Below, in pieces: positions 1-8,133 of a stretch of 64,000 nucleotides of DNA. The stretch's first letter is position 1. Every line of letters begins with the position of its first letter. The translations under genes and the position numbers were made by a program. The DNA comes from Gemmatimonadota bacterium (GTDB taxonomy: Bacteria > JBHIER01 > G020348925): contig CP070758.1 in NCBI GenBank assembly GCA_020348925.1, positions 3,822,859-3,886,858 of the forward strand, read 5' to 3'. The notes beneath the pieces were generated by a model. It was not told the origin of the DNA and did no database searches. It worked only from the letters and a program-made list of their open reading frames with translations.

Positions 1-75
1 CCAAGAAAATCCTTTTCCCATAAAAACAGACTGGATGACAATAAGTTCATGGGAATCATAAAATTACATAATCCC

Positions 76-91
76 TGCAACATCCGTACCA
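76..91 (-). promoter_or_regulatory. Sigma-54 (-24/-12) promoter, probably for a pilin gene beyond the left edge
   Basis: On the minus strand the sequence TGGTACGGATGTTGCA matches the sigma-54 consensus TGGCACG-N4-TTGCA at every fixed position but one, with the required GG-N10-GC spacing. It lies about 100 bp past the stop codon of pilR and points out of the window. An AAAAGGA ribosome-binding-like sequence sits in the last bases before the edge. In Geobacter-type loci pilA follows pilR and is driven by sigma-54 with PilR, so I infer that pilA starts just outside. No coding sequence is visible in bases 1-189. Confidence 0.75.
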
Positions 92-189
92 GTAAGGCCG
101 CAGGAAACCAGCCACGAAAAAAACGCTGACATTTGCAAAACGCCAGCGCAATATGCGGTAGACACAATCACCACCCTGGACCTCCCTCC

Positions 190-1560
190 TCAGTCCATCT
201 CGTCCCGGGAATACTGGTACCGTTCTATTTTCCGATGAAGGGTGGACGGATCAATTCCCAACATCTCAGCTGCCTTCTGTTTGCGCCACTTGTTGGCCTG
301 AAGCACCCAATAGATGTATGCCTTCTCGATAGTCTCCATGGTCGGCAGAAAGGTATCGTCCACGAAGGCCATTGGCTTGAGCTTCGGATTTCGAACTGTC
401 TCCGGGAGATGTTCAGGAGTGATGGTTCCGTTATCGCAGAGAAGGACGGCACGTTCCACCACATTCTCCAGCTCCCGCACATTCCCCGGCCAATCGTACT
501 CGGTCAGAAAACGCATCGCTCCCTTCGAGACGCGAACCGCCTCACCCTCGTTGCGCTCCTTCTCACGATCCAAAAAATAATTCACCAACAACTCCACATC
601 GCCCCCCCGCTCACGCAACGGCGGGATCACTGTCGGTATCACATTCAACCGATAGTACAGATCCTCCCGAAACTGACCCTCCTGAACCGCCCGCTCCAAA
701 TCGCGATTCGTCGCCGCAATCAACCGGACATCCACCTGCAAGGTCTCGGTACCTCCGACACGTTCAAACCGGCGCTCCTCAATCACCCGCAACAATTTCG
801 TCTGCACGCGCAAACTGATATCACCCACCTCATCTATGAACAACGTCCCGCCATTGGCCATCTCAAATCGACCGATGCGACGCTCCTTGGCATCGGTAAA
901 CGCCCCCCGCTCATGACCGAACAACTCACTCTCCACCAGGCCCTCAGAGAAAGCCGCCACGTTGGCCCGCACAAACGGACCCTCACAACGCAAACTGTTG
1001 TGGTGTATCGCACTGGCCACCAGCTCCTTGCCCGTACCGCTCTCTCCCCGAATCAACACCGTCGAATCCGACGGCGCCACCCGCACAATGTGCTCCCGCA
1101 CCGACTCCATCTGAGAACTGCTCCCGATCAACCGATCCAAACCTCCGTTCCCACCGACCCACTCCCGCAACAGCCGATTCTCCCGACGCAATCCTGAAAC
1201 CTCCAAGACGCGATCCACATAAGCCATCAACTCCCGCTTCTTAAAGGGCTTCTCGATGAAAAAGGACGCTCCCGCGTTGAGCGCCTCAATGGCCGCCTCT
1301 TTGGTCCCATAGGCCGTCATGACGATCACGGGAACCGTCCTATCAATTTCTTTTACCCGCTGCAGAATCTCCAACCCATGGGTGCCGGGCATCCGAATAT
1401 CGGTGATGACCACATCGAACCGCTTCCCCCCTACCACTTCGAAGGCTTTTCTGCCATCCGTTTCCATCTGAACTGTAAAACCTTCCCGCTCCAACATGAT
1501 CCTTAAGAAATCACACATGCTCTCTTCATCATCTATGACAAGCACCGATTTGAATGCCAT
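190..1560 (-). CDS. pilR: PilR-type sigma-54-dependent response regulator
   Basis: 456-residue NtrC-family activator. An N-terminal receiver (residues 5-118) has acidic residues DDEE near the start and phosphoacceptor D54 in the TDIRMPG motif. The AAA+ domain (about 140-370) has Walker A GESGTGKE at 172-179 and Walker B LFIDEV near 240. The C-terminal Fis-type helix-turn-helix contains DPSTLHRKI. The sigma-54 contact loop reads GAFTDA rather than GAFTGA, a variant seen in other family members. The start ATG follows AAAGGAGT. It lies 64 bp after pilS, its expected sensor kinase partner, and ends the pil operon. The sigma-54 promoter at 76-91 is its probable target. The assignment to PilR rests on context as much as sequence. 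Confidence 0.93.
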   Translation of the reverse strand: MAFKSVLVIDDEESMCDFLRIMLEREGFTVQMETDGRKAFEVVGGKRFDVVITDIRMPGTHGLEILQRVKEIDRTVPVIVMTAYGTKEAAIEALNAGASFFIEKPFKKRELMAYVDRVLEVSGLRRENRLLREWVGGNGGLDRLIGSSSQMESVREHIVRVAPSDSTVLIRGESGTGKELVASAIHHNSLRCEGPFVRANVAAFSEGLVESELFGHERGAFTDAKERRIGRFEMANGGTLFIDEVGDISLRVQTKLLRVIEERRFERVGGTETLQVDVRLIAATNRDLERAVQEGQFREDLYYRLNVIPTVIPPLRERGGDVELLVNYFLDREKERNEGEAVRVSKGAMRFLTEYDWPGNVRELENVVERAVLLCDNGTITPEHLPETVRNPKLKPMAFVDDTFLPTMETIEKAYIYWVLQANKWRKQKAAEMLGIDPSTLHRKIERYQYSRDEMD

Positions 1561-1624
1561 TCTATCACTCCTTTCATACGGCTCAACTCTCAGGTCAGCA
1601 CCCGGTGACCATAAGGGTCACTGT

Positions 1625-3349
1625 TTAGCAACATCTTGGCAGAGAAACGAGAAACGTGACCCCTTGTTCTCTATTATTCTCGATTTCAATCCGTCCTTTA
1701 TTGTGTTCTAAAATTCTCTGAACAATTGACAACCCGAGACCTGTTCCACTCTTCTTGGTTGACACAAAGGGTTCAAAGATGCGATCACGATCCTTCTCTT
1801 CAACCCCAACACCGGTATCGGAGACAAAGATACGAACATCATCACCACTGTCTCGAGACGATCCGGATCCGTTACTCGAGTGCACACCAATCTTGAGCTC
1901 ACCGCCCTCTGGCATCGCTTCAAGCCCATTAACCAGCAAATTGATGAGAAGCTGTTTTAACTGATCTTCATCGAATTGCACTGAGATCGCTTGTACTCCA
2001 ATCTCATTCAGTACGGTAATGTTCTTGTTGTTACTCGGATGATTTTCAATGAGAGAGAACACCTCATCGACAACATCGTTCAGAGAAACCTTTGTTGCCG
2101 TTGGCAGTTTGAGTCGGGAGAAGTCGAGGAATCCCTTGATAATTTTATTTAATCGCTCCGATTCTCGGACAATGAGAGTCATAAGCTTCTCGTTCTCACC
2201 GGACACGGGAACGGCCTCTCTCAAGACCTCAACCGCCCCACTGATCGATGCTAGGGGATTTCGAATCTCATGAGCGATCCCGGCTGACAATTCCCCCACG
2301 GCTGCTAAACGGTCGGCCCGCCTCATCATCTGCTCCATTCGCTTCACATCCGTCAGATCCTGAAAGTTCACAATGACCCCACCCCTTCTCCCCTGCTCAT
2401 CCTGCACGAGCGCTGTCGTGAGACCGATGGGTTTCATTTTCACCAGACCGCATTTGACGGTGATCTCCCGTCTCGAATGAATGATTCCCTGTTCTAAGGT
2501 CTCCATCATCATGCGTCCCAGATCGGGCATTCGCTGGGCAAAAACCTCCTGACAGTATTTTCCCTTCACGTCGCCCTCCCTATAGCTCAAGATGTGCTCC
2601 GCAGCTTTATTGAAGTAGACGATCCTTCCCTCATAATCAACGGTGATGAGCCCTCCAGACATGTTTTTCATAATGTTGTCGGTGTCCAGGCGCATCCGTT
2701 TGAGCATGTTGGATGTCGTCTGTAACTCTTCGCCTTTGAGCCGTAGACGTTCCGCGAGATACCCACTGATAAATGCGGACAGGAAGAAAAATGAGATGTA
2801 CAGATAGATGTTAATAAGCACAGCCTGAAACTGATACGTCGAGGAGGAGAGTTGTCCCGCAAAAAACATTTCCGGAATAATCCCCTTAAATTCAGTCCAG
2901 ATAAGCAGCCCGTAGACGAGACTCGACTGACCGGCTATGAGGATACTCCCTTTGAGTCCCAAAAAGAGGCTGGCTCCGAAGATGGCCAGAAAGTACAGAG
3001 GAATGAGAGGACTGTCAATCCCGCCTGTATAGTAGACGATCTCCGTGATGACAAAAATGTCCCAGATGAGCTGGGAATACATGAGATGAACGATCCCCGT
3101 CCCCTTCTTCACACCGATTTTCACACCAAACCACACGAAGGCCGTCACAAGATACGTGGCCAACAAAACAAGGGGTAAGGGCCAGAGCACGGTGTTCAGT
3201 TTCAAACTTCTGAAAAAAAGATAGATCGCCCCTATGAGGAGGGTTAGGACCACGACTCGAACAAGAGACATCCACCAGACGCGGCGAATGAACTCCTCAG
3301 ACCATTTGGAGGGTCCTTCCTTCAGTCCTTTTTGACCTTCCTGCTTCAC
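1625..3349 (-). CDS. pilS: PilS-type membrane sensor histidine kinase
   Basis: 574 residues. The N-terminal ~200 residues hold about six hydrophobic segments, followed by a short helical linker and a PAS domain (about 215-330, with GLITVDYEGRIVYFN). A HisKA dimerisation domain follows with its phosphorylatable His in AHEIRNPLASISG, then an HATPase_c domain with the N box, the DTGVGV G1 box and GTGLGLSI G2 box. The gene starts with GTG sharing one base with the TAG stop of pilC, so the two are probably translationally coupled. It is expected to phosphorylate PilR. In pseudomonads the membrane part of PilS senses pilin; that this one does so is inference. Confidence 0.92.
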   Translation of the reverse strand: MKQEGQKGLKEGPSKWSEEFIRRVWWMSLVRVVVLTLLIGAIYLFFRSLKLNTVLWPLPLVLLATYLVTAFVWFGVKIGVKKGTGIVHLMYSQLIWDIFVITEIVYYTGGIDSPLIPLYFLAIFGASLFLGLKGSILIAGQSSLVYGLLIWTEFKGIIPEMFFAGQLSSSTYQFQAVLINIYLYISFFFLSAFISGYLAERLRLKGEELQTTSNMLKRMRLDTDNIMKNMSGGLITVDYEGRIVYFNKAAEHILSYREGDVKGKYCQEVFAQRMPDLGRMMMETLEQGIIHSRREITVKCGLVKMKPIGLTTALVQDEQGRRGGVIVNFQDLTDVKRMEQMMRRADRLAAVGELSAGIAHEIRNPLASISGAVEVLREAVPVSGENEKLMTLIVRESERLNKIIKGFLDFSRLKLPTATKVSLNDVVDEVFSLIENHPSNNKNITVLNEIGVQAISVQFDEDQLKQLLINLLVNGLEAMPEGGELKIGVHSSNGSGSSRDSGDDVRIFVSDTGVGVEEKDRDRIFEPFVSTKKSGTGLGLSIVQRILEHNKGRIEIENNREQGVTFLVSLPRCC

Positions 3350-4548
3350 TATTTCACTGCTCCGATGAGATCAAACATAGGCAAATACATGGCAATGAGC
3401 ATGCCTCCAACAACGGTTCCTAAAATAACGATCATGATCGGTTCTAACACCGATGTCATCGATTGAACCGCCGTATCCACTTCGTCCTCGTAAAAATCGG
3501 CTATTTTCCCAAGCATGACATCGACTTCCCCGGTCTGTTCGCCCACGGCAACCATCTGAACGACCATTGGAGGAAAAACACCGCTCTCTTTGAGTGGTTC
3601 GGAAATGGTCTGACCGCCCGCAATACGCTCTGCCATCTGTTTGACCGTGATTTCGATGACCATATTTCCGGAAGATTTGGCCGTAATATTCAGAGCCTCG
3701 ATAATGGCCTCACCGCTGGACAGCAGAGTCTCCAGTGTTCGGGCAAATCGGGAAATAGCCGTCTTGAGGACCACTGGGCCGAAGACGGGGAGGGACAGGA
3801 AAATTCTATCCCGAATAAGCCTGCCCTTGTCCTTTCGAGTCACAAATTTGTAACCAACGATGAGGAGCACAATACCGATAATCAGGTACACAAAGTTGTG
3901 CTGGAGGATATTGCTCAGGAAGAGAACGATCTTCGTCGGACCGGGCAGCTCCGCATCAAAATCGGCGAACAGATCGGCAAAAACCGGAATAATAAAGATG
4001 AGCATAAAACATACGGCGACAACGGCCACCACAGAGATGACGAGGGGATACATAAGGGCCCCTTTTATTTTCCTCCGAAGTGCGACAGTCTTTTCCAGAT
4101 ATGTGGCGACGCGTCTCAGGATCACATCCAAGACACCCCCCAATTCGCCTGCCTCGACCATATGGATAAAGAGATCGCCGAAAATATTGCGGTACTTGAT
4201 CAAACTGTCAGCCAGGGTGCTACCGCTCTCGACGTTGTGGGAGACACTGCGCAGAACTTTTTGGAAATGCTTGTTATCAACCTGATTGGCCATGACTGCC
4301 AGGCACTGTGAAAGGGGCAATCCTGCACCGATCATCACGGCAAATTGTCGGGCAAAATTCGCTATTTCCCCCAATCTGATTCCAGTGCCAATTTTGAAAA
4401 TGAGTTCTTTCCTCTTCTTCTTGACGGTTGTGACAGTAACTCGGTTGGCCCGAAACCAACGGTACAGCTCGTCCGTTGTACGAACCTCAACCTCACCGGA
4501 GACTTTCTTACCGGCAGGATTCTTCCCTTCGTATACGTAAATAGCCAT
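3349..4548 (-). CDS. pilC: Type IV pilus inner-membrane platform protein PilC
   Basis: 399 residues, the usual length for PilC/GspF. Two T2SSF domains (about 68-195 and 270-395) are each followed by hydrophobic segments (near 170, 220 and 375), giving the family's typical three-membrane-segment layout. The conserved FARQFAVMIGAGLPL and FARTLETLLSSGEAI repeats mark the two halves. The protein anchors the assembly and retraction ATPases at the inner membrane. The start ATG has GAGGG seven bases upstream and lies two bases after the pilT stop, inside the pilB-T-C-S-R operon. Confidence 0.95.
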   Translation of the reverse strand: MAIYVYEGKNPAGKKVSGEVEVRTTDELYRWFRANRVTVTTVKKKRKELIFKIGTGIRLGEIANFARQFAVMIGAGLPLSQCLAVMANQVDNKHFQKVLRSVSHNVESGSTLADSLIKYRNIFGDLFIHMVEAGELGGVLDVILRRVATYLEKTVALRRKIKGALMYPLVISVVAVVAVCFMLIFIIPVFADLFADFDAELPGPTKIVLFLSNILQHNFVYLIIGIVLLIVGYKFVTRKDKGRLIRDRIFLSLPVFGPVVLKTAISRFARTLETLLSSGEAIIEALNITAKSSGNMVIEITVKQMAERIAGGQTISEPLKESGVFPPMVVQMVAVGEQTGEVDVMLGKIADFYEDEVDTAVQSMTSVLEPIMIVILGTVVGGMLIAMYLPMFDLIGAVK

Positions 4549-4550
4549 TA

Positions 4551-5663
4551 TTAAACCCTCCCTGCAGTACTCATAGCTGGTTTTCTTTTTGACAACATAT
4601 CGTCGAGCTCTTTGGGATCAGGACTTCGCATGATGGCCTCATATGAGGATATGGCCTGCTTCGTGACCAGTTCGAAAAGAGATTGATTCATGGTCTTCAT
4701 GCCGTACCGCCCGCCCACCTGCATGAGACTGTATATCTGGTGAACTTTGTCGTCTCGAATGAGCGCCCGAATGGCGGGGGTACAGATCATCACTTCCATC
4801 GCCATCACTCTCCCCCCACCTATCTTCGGTATGAGCGTTTGGGACAAAACGCCTTCCAGAGAAAGTGACAACTGAACTCGAACCTGAACTTGCTGATGCG
4901 CGGGAAAGACATCGATAATTCGGTTAATTGTTTGAGCACAGGAGTTGGTGTGCAAGGTGGCCAAGACAAGATGACCCGTTTCAGCAATAGTCAAAGCCGC
5001 CTCCACGGTTTCAAGGTCCCGCATCTCTCCAATGAGGACCACATCAGGATCCTGCCGCAAGATATACTTCAGGGCACCTTTAAAGGTTTCCGTGTCCAGC
5101 GTCACTTCTCTCTGGTTCACCAGACATTTGCGATGATGGTGGACGTATTCAATAGGATCCTCGATCGTAATGATGTGGTCCGATCGCTCCCGATTTATTT
5201 TATCGATCATAGCGGCCAGCGTTGTTGACTTTCCGCTGCCCGTCGGTCCTGTCACCAACACAAGCCCTCGCGGTTTTCCGGCCATATCGCTGACGATGGG
5301 AGGAAGTCCCAACTTTGCGAAAGAGGGAATCACGACGGGGAGTCGACGGAGAGCCACGGCCACGGAACCTCTCTCCATATAGACATTCACTCGAAATCTG
5401 GCCTCATCCTTCAAGCCAAAAGAGAAATCGAGCTCCTTGTTCTCTTCAAAGATTCGTTTCTGTTTCTCGGTGATCATACTGTAGGCCAACTTCTGCGTGT
5501 TCTCCGGAGACAACAGATGCCGGTCGATACTTACGAGCCGTCCGTCGATGCGAAATAACGGAGGTGAATCAACCGCCAGATGCAAATCCGATGCATCCCG
5601 GACGATCATATCCTCCAACATTTCATTCAGATCAAACTTCTTGTGAGTGTCTTTTTCAGTCAT
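4551..5663 (-). CDS. pilT: Type IV pilus retraction ATPase PilT
   Basis: 370 residues from the chosen ATG. A GTG seven codons upstream (5684) overlaps the pilB stop, but the ATG has AAGG at good spacing and gives the usual PilT length. The N-terminal PAS-like domain contains DLHL. The RecA-like domain has Walker A GPTGSGKST, an Asp box with EDPIEYVH, Walker B LIGEMRD and a His box ETGHLVLATLHT. The AIRNLIR-like C-terminal motif is present as AIRALIRDDK. PilT is a cytoplasmic hexamer that powers pilus retraction, hence twitching motility. Coupling to pilB and pilC is direct: there is no intergenic space. Confidence 0.94.
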   Translation of the reverse strand: MTEKDTHKKFDLNEMLEDMIVRDASDLHLAVDSPPLFRIDGRLVSIDRHLLSPENTQKLAYSMITEKQKRIFEENKELDFSFGLKDEARFRVNVYMERGSVAVALRRLPVVIPSFAKLGLPPIVSDMAGKPRGLVLVTGPTGSGKSTTLAAMIDKINRERSDHIITIEDPIEYVHHHRKCLVNQREVTLDTETFKGALKYILRQDPDVVLIGEMRDLETVEAALTIAETGHLVLATLHTNSCAQTINRIIDVFPAHQQVQVRVQLSLSLEGVLSQTLIPKIGGGRVMAMEVMICTPAIRALIRDDKVHQIYSLMQVGGRYGMKTMNQSLFELVTKQAISSYEAIMRSPDPKELDDMLSKRKPAMSTAGRV

Positions 5664-5680
5664 GGCCTTATCCTTCCCGA

Positions 5681-7381
5681 TCACTTTCCTGTGGTTTCCC
5701 GTATAACCTCTTCAAACGAGGTGATGCCATCTTTAAATTTGATGAGCGCATCATCTCTCAACGTAATCATCCCATCGGCAACAGCTTGGTTTCTCAATTC
5801 CTCAGTCGATGCTTCAATGTGGATCATGCGACGAATGACCGAAGAGATCGGCATCACTTCGTAAAGACCCAAACGCCCTTTGTATCCCGTCTGATTGCAG
5901 TTCGAACATCCCTGCGCTTTAAATATCCGCATATCGCCGTTATCACGAGGATCAATGCCCAGCTCGTTGAACATCTCATCATTCGCGCGCACCGCTTCTT
6001 TGCAGTGTGAACAAAGCTTTCTCACGAGTCTCTGGGCGATCACCATATTTAAAGACGTTGACACGAGAAAAGGGGCAATCCCCATATCGATCAGTCGATT
6101 AATCGTGCTGGGGGCATCGTTCGTATGGAGAGTACTCAAAACCAAATGACCCGTGAGCGCTGCTTTAATAGCAATCTCTCCGGTCTCAACGTCTCGAATC
6201 TCCCCCACCATAATAATATTCGGATCCTGCCGCAGGAAGGATCTGAGGGAAGAAGCGAAGTTGAGACCGACCTCCGGTCGGACCTGCACCTGGTTGATTC
6301 CGGGCAAGTTATATTCAACCGGATCCTCCGCCGTCATAATATTTGTATCGACGGTATTGAGCATGCTCAGGGCTGAGTAGAGCGTCGTGGTCTTTCCGCT
6401 TCCGGTCGGCCCTGTGACTAAGACAATGCCGTAAGGTTCCTTAACGGCCTTAACAAAATTCTGCAGAGCACTCATCTGGAATCCCAACTTCGTCAGATCA
6501 AGTGTCAGATTACTTGAATCCAAGATCCTCATCACCACCTTTTCTCCAAAGACGGTGGGTAGCGTCGAGACACGAAGATCAACAGTTTTATTGGCCAGCC
6601 GGATTTTAATCCGTCCATCCTGAGGAATGCGTCGTTCTGCGATGTTTAAGCTTGCCATAATTTTCAATCGGGAGGTGACAGCCGGCTTCAAACGATAGGG
6701 CAATTGGGGCATTTCTATAAGCGTACCGTCAATTCGATACCGCACCCGAAATACTTTTTCGAAGGGTTCCAGATGAATATCGCTTGCCCCTTTTCGAATA
6801 GCTTCGATGATCAGGCTATTGACCAGGCGAACCAAAGGAGCTTCTTGAACGGCGGACTCAAGATCAACTTCCTCAAAATCTTCCTCCTCTTTCGTTTCTA
6901 CCAGAACCTCCAGATCTTCAACATCCCTCATCACTTCCGAATATGAATCTCCCGTGTCATACAGTTTTTCGATGGCCTTTTGTATGGCAGAATCCGTGGC
7001 AACCCGAGCCTCAATCGTACAGCCTGTGAGGAACTTGAGAGCATCGAGAAGAAAGAAATTTGTGGGATCGGCCATGGCCACTAACAATCGCCTGCCAGAC
7101 TTCTCCAGAGGTAATACTTTAAATTTGATTATGACATCGGATGGGAGCAGGCCCACAATATCTGGATCCAGAGATTTTTCAGAAAGATCGACCGATTGGA
7201 CACCAAGCTGTTTCGATAAATATTCTAAAAGGTCTTGTTCTGTGATAAATCCTAAGTCCGTAAGGTTCGTCCCCAGCGTGCCCCCTTGACGTTCCTGACG
7301 GTCCAGCGCCTTTTCTAACTGCACCTCCGATATACGGCCATCCTGGACGAGCATCTCGCCCAATTTTAAAATTCTGGCCAT
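5681..7381 (-). CDS. pilB: Type IV pilus extension ATPase PilB
   Basis: 566 residues. The N-terminal MshEN/GspE-N type domain covers about 1-155. The ATPase core has ASDIHLEP, Walker A GPTGSGKTTTLYS, the Asp box EDPVEYNLPG, Walker B MVGEIRD and the His box LTGHLVLSTLHTND. A tetracysteine zinc-binding module (CSHC and CSNC, about 455-500) is present, as expected for PilB and absent from PilT. The start ATG follows GAGGAG. PilB powers pilus polymerisation from the inner-membrane platform. The product would act opposite to PilT, encoded immediately downstream. Confidence 0.95.
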   Translation of the reverse strand: MARILKLGEMLVQDGRISEVQLEKALDRQERQGGTLGTNLTDLGFITEQDLLEYLSKQLGVQSVDLSEKSLDPDIVGLLPSDVIIKFKVLPLEKSGRRLLVAMADPTNFFLLDALKFLTGCTIEARVATDSAIQKAIEKLYDTGDSYSEVMRDVEDLEVLVETKEEEDFEEVDLESAVQEAPLVRLVNSLIIEAIRKGASDIHLEPFEKVFRVRYRIDGTLIEMPQLPYRLKPAVTSRLKIMASLNIAERRIPQDGRIKIRLANKTVDLRVSTLPTVFGEKVVMRILDSSNLTLDLTKLGFQMSALQNFVKAVKEPYGIVLVTGPTGSGKTTTLYSALSMLNTVDTNIMTAEDPVEYNLPGINQVQVRPEVGLNFASSLRSFLRQDPNIIMVGEIRDVETGEIAIKAALTGHLVLSTLHTNDAPSTINRLIDMGIAPFLVSTSLNMVIAQRLVRKLCSHCKEAVRANDEMFNELGIDPRDNGDMRIFKAQGCSNCNQTGYKGRLGLYEVMPISSVIRRMIHIEASTEELRNQAVADGMITLRDDALIKFKDGITSFEEVIRETTGK

Positions 7382-7487
7382 CGATTGCTCCTCAATGTAG
7401 GTAGTAATATTCCGACCATTGATTGCTGTTCACTATCATTCAAGAAATAATATGGTACCGATTTTCTGCAGGATTGCGGCCGCGAGC

Positions 7488-7772
7488 TCAATCTCCGGGA
7501 ATATCATGAGACCGAACCTCTCCAAAAACGAGCTCGGTCATCTCCTCCACTTTTTTCGAGGCGGCCTCAAGGGTATATCCTTTGTCCAGCGACTCCTTCA
7601 TCTGTTTTAATCGAAGAAAATCCCGGCTCGTATATCGCTTAAACTTCCTGGATCCCATTTGCACATACCGTGGTCGGACAATCCCCTTCAACTCCCAATA
7701 GTATAACTGCCTCAAGCTGATGCCCAGTTTTTTTATTATGTCAGAACTGCACAGCAGACCCCTGCTATCCAT
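7488..7772 (-). CDS. Small MerR-family DNA-binding regulator
   Basis: 94 residues. An N-terminal winged helix of the MerR type contains SSDIIKKLGISLRQLYYWE followed by the wing GSRKFKRYT and a short C-terminal helical stretch. There is no effector domain, so it resembles short MerR/MlrA-like regulators rather than metal sensors. The ATG is preceded by AGGAGGT. The gene sits 106 bp upstream of pilB on the same strand and may be the first gene of the pil operon. Its own upstream region carries the palindrome at 7803-7819, which also occurs before the kinase operon at 16.5 kb, so it is a natural candidate for binding both sites. That link is inference. Confidence 0.85.
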   Translation of the reverse strand: MDSRGLLCSSDIIKKLGISLRQLYYWELKGIVRPRYVQMGSRKFKRYTSRDFLRLKQMKESLDKGYTLEAASKKVEEMTELVFGEVRSHDIPGD

Positions 7773-8133
7773 AGCGACAATACCTCCTGACCTTATCTAT
7801 GAACATTACACATCAATGTCAAAATAGAACCAAAAAAAATGTCTTTTCTTTGAATCATCCAGCACATCACATACTCAAGAATAGCCCACCCATCGTACTC
7901 ACGCTCTCTTCTCTAACATGATTTTAGCAAACTTCATGCCAAACGCTCTTTTCCAAGGAAAAGCATCTGGCAAGCATCATCGAAGCATCAGGAATCCTTT
8001 GCAGTGAACGAATACGATGGACATTTCGTTCGAGCATATCGCCGTCAGAAAGAGAAATCCTGCGTAGACTCACAGGGGGATTTCGCCAACCATTGGTGAA
8101 ATAGCAGAGTCGTCGTATCATACCTTACATCGT
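7773..8133. other. Intergenic region between the kinase operon and merR
   Basis: 361 bp. The merR promoter/operator occupies the right part of the minus-strand leader (7790-7860). A 65-codon minus-strand open frame (7924-8121) starts with ATG, but its Shine-Dalgarno is directly abutting, its sequence has no family resemblance I can name, and I do not call it a gene. No convincing terminator for the kinase operon was found. Confidence 0.5.
7803..7819 (-). promoter_or_regulatory. Candidate operator (copy A), palindromic, upstream of merR
   Basis: Seventeen bases with ACATT and AATGT arms around seven bases, starting 31 bp upstream of the merR ATG. It overlaps a possible -35 TTGACA on the minus strand (7817-7822). 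An almost identical 17-mer (one mismatch) is found at 16534-16550, upstream of the histidine kinase operon. Such placement suggests autoregulation by the adjacent MerR protein, but no binding data can be seen here. Confidence 0.5.

Noticed and set aside
7924-8121. 65-codon minus-strand open frame after the hybrid kinase gene
   Set aside because: AAGGT touches the ATG without spacing, no recognisable domain, and it lies in a region otherwise typical of a leader; kept as intergenic.
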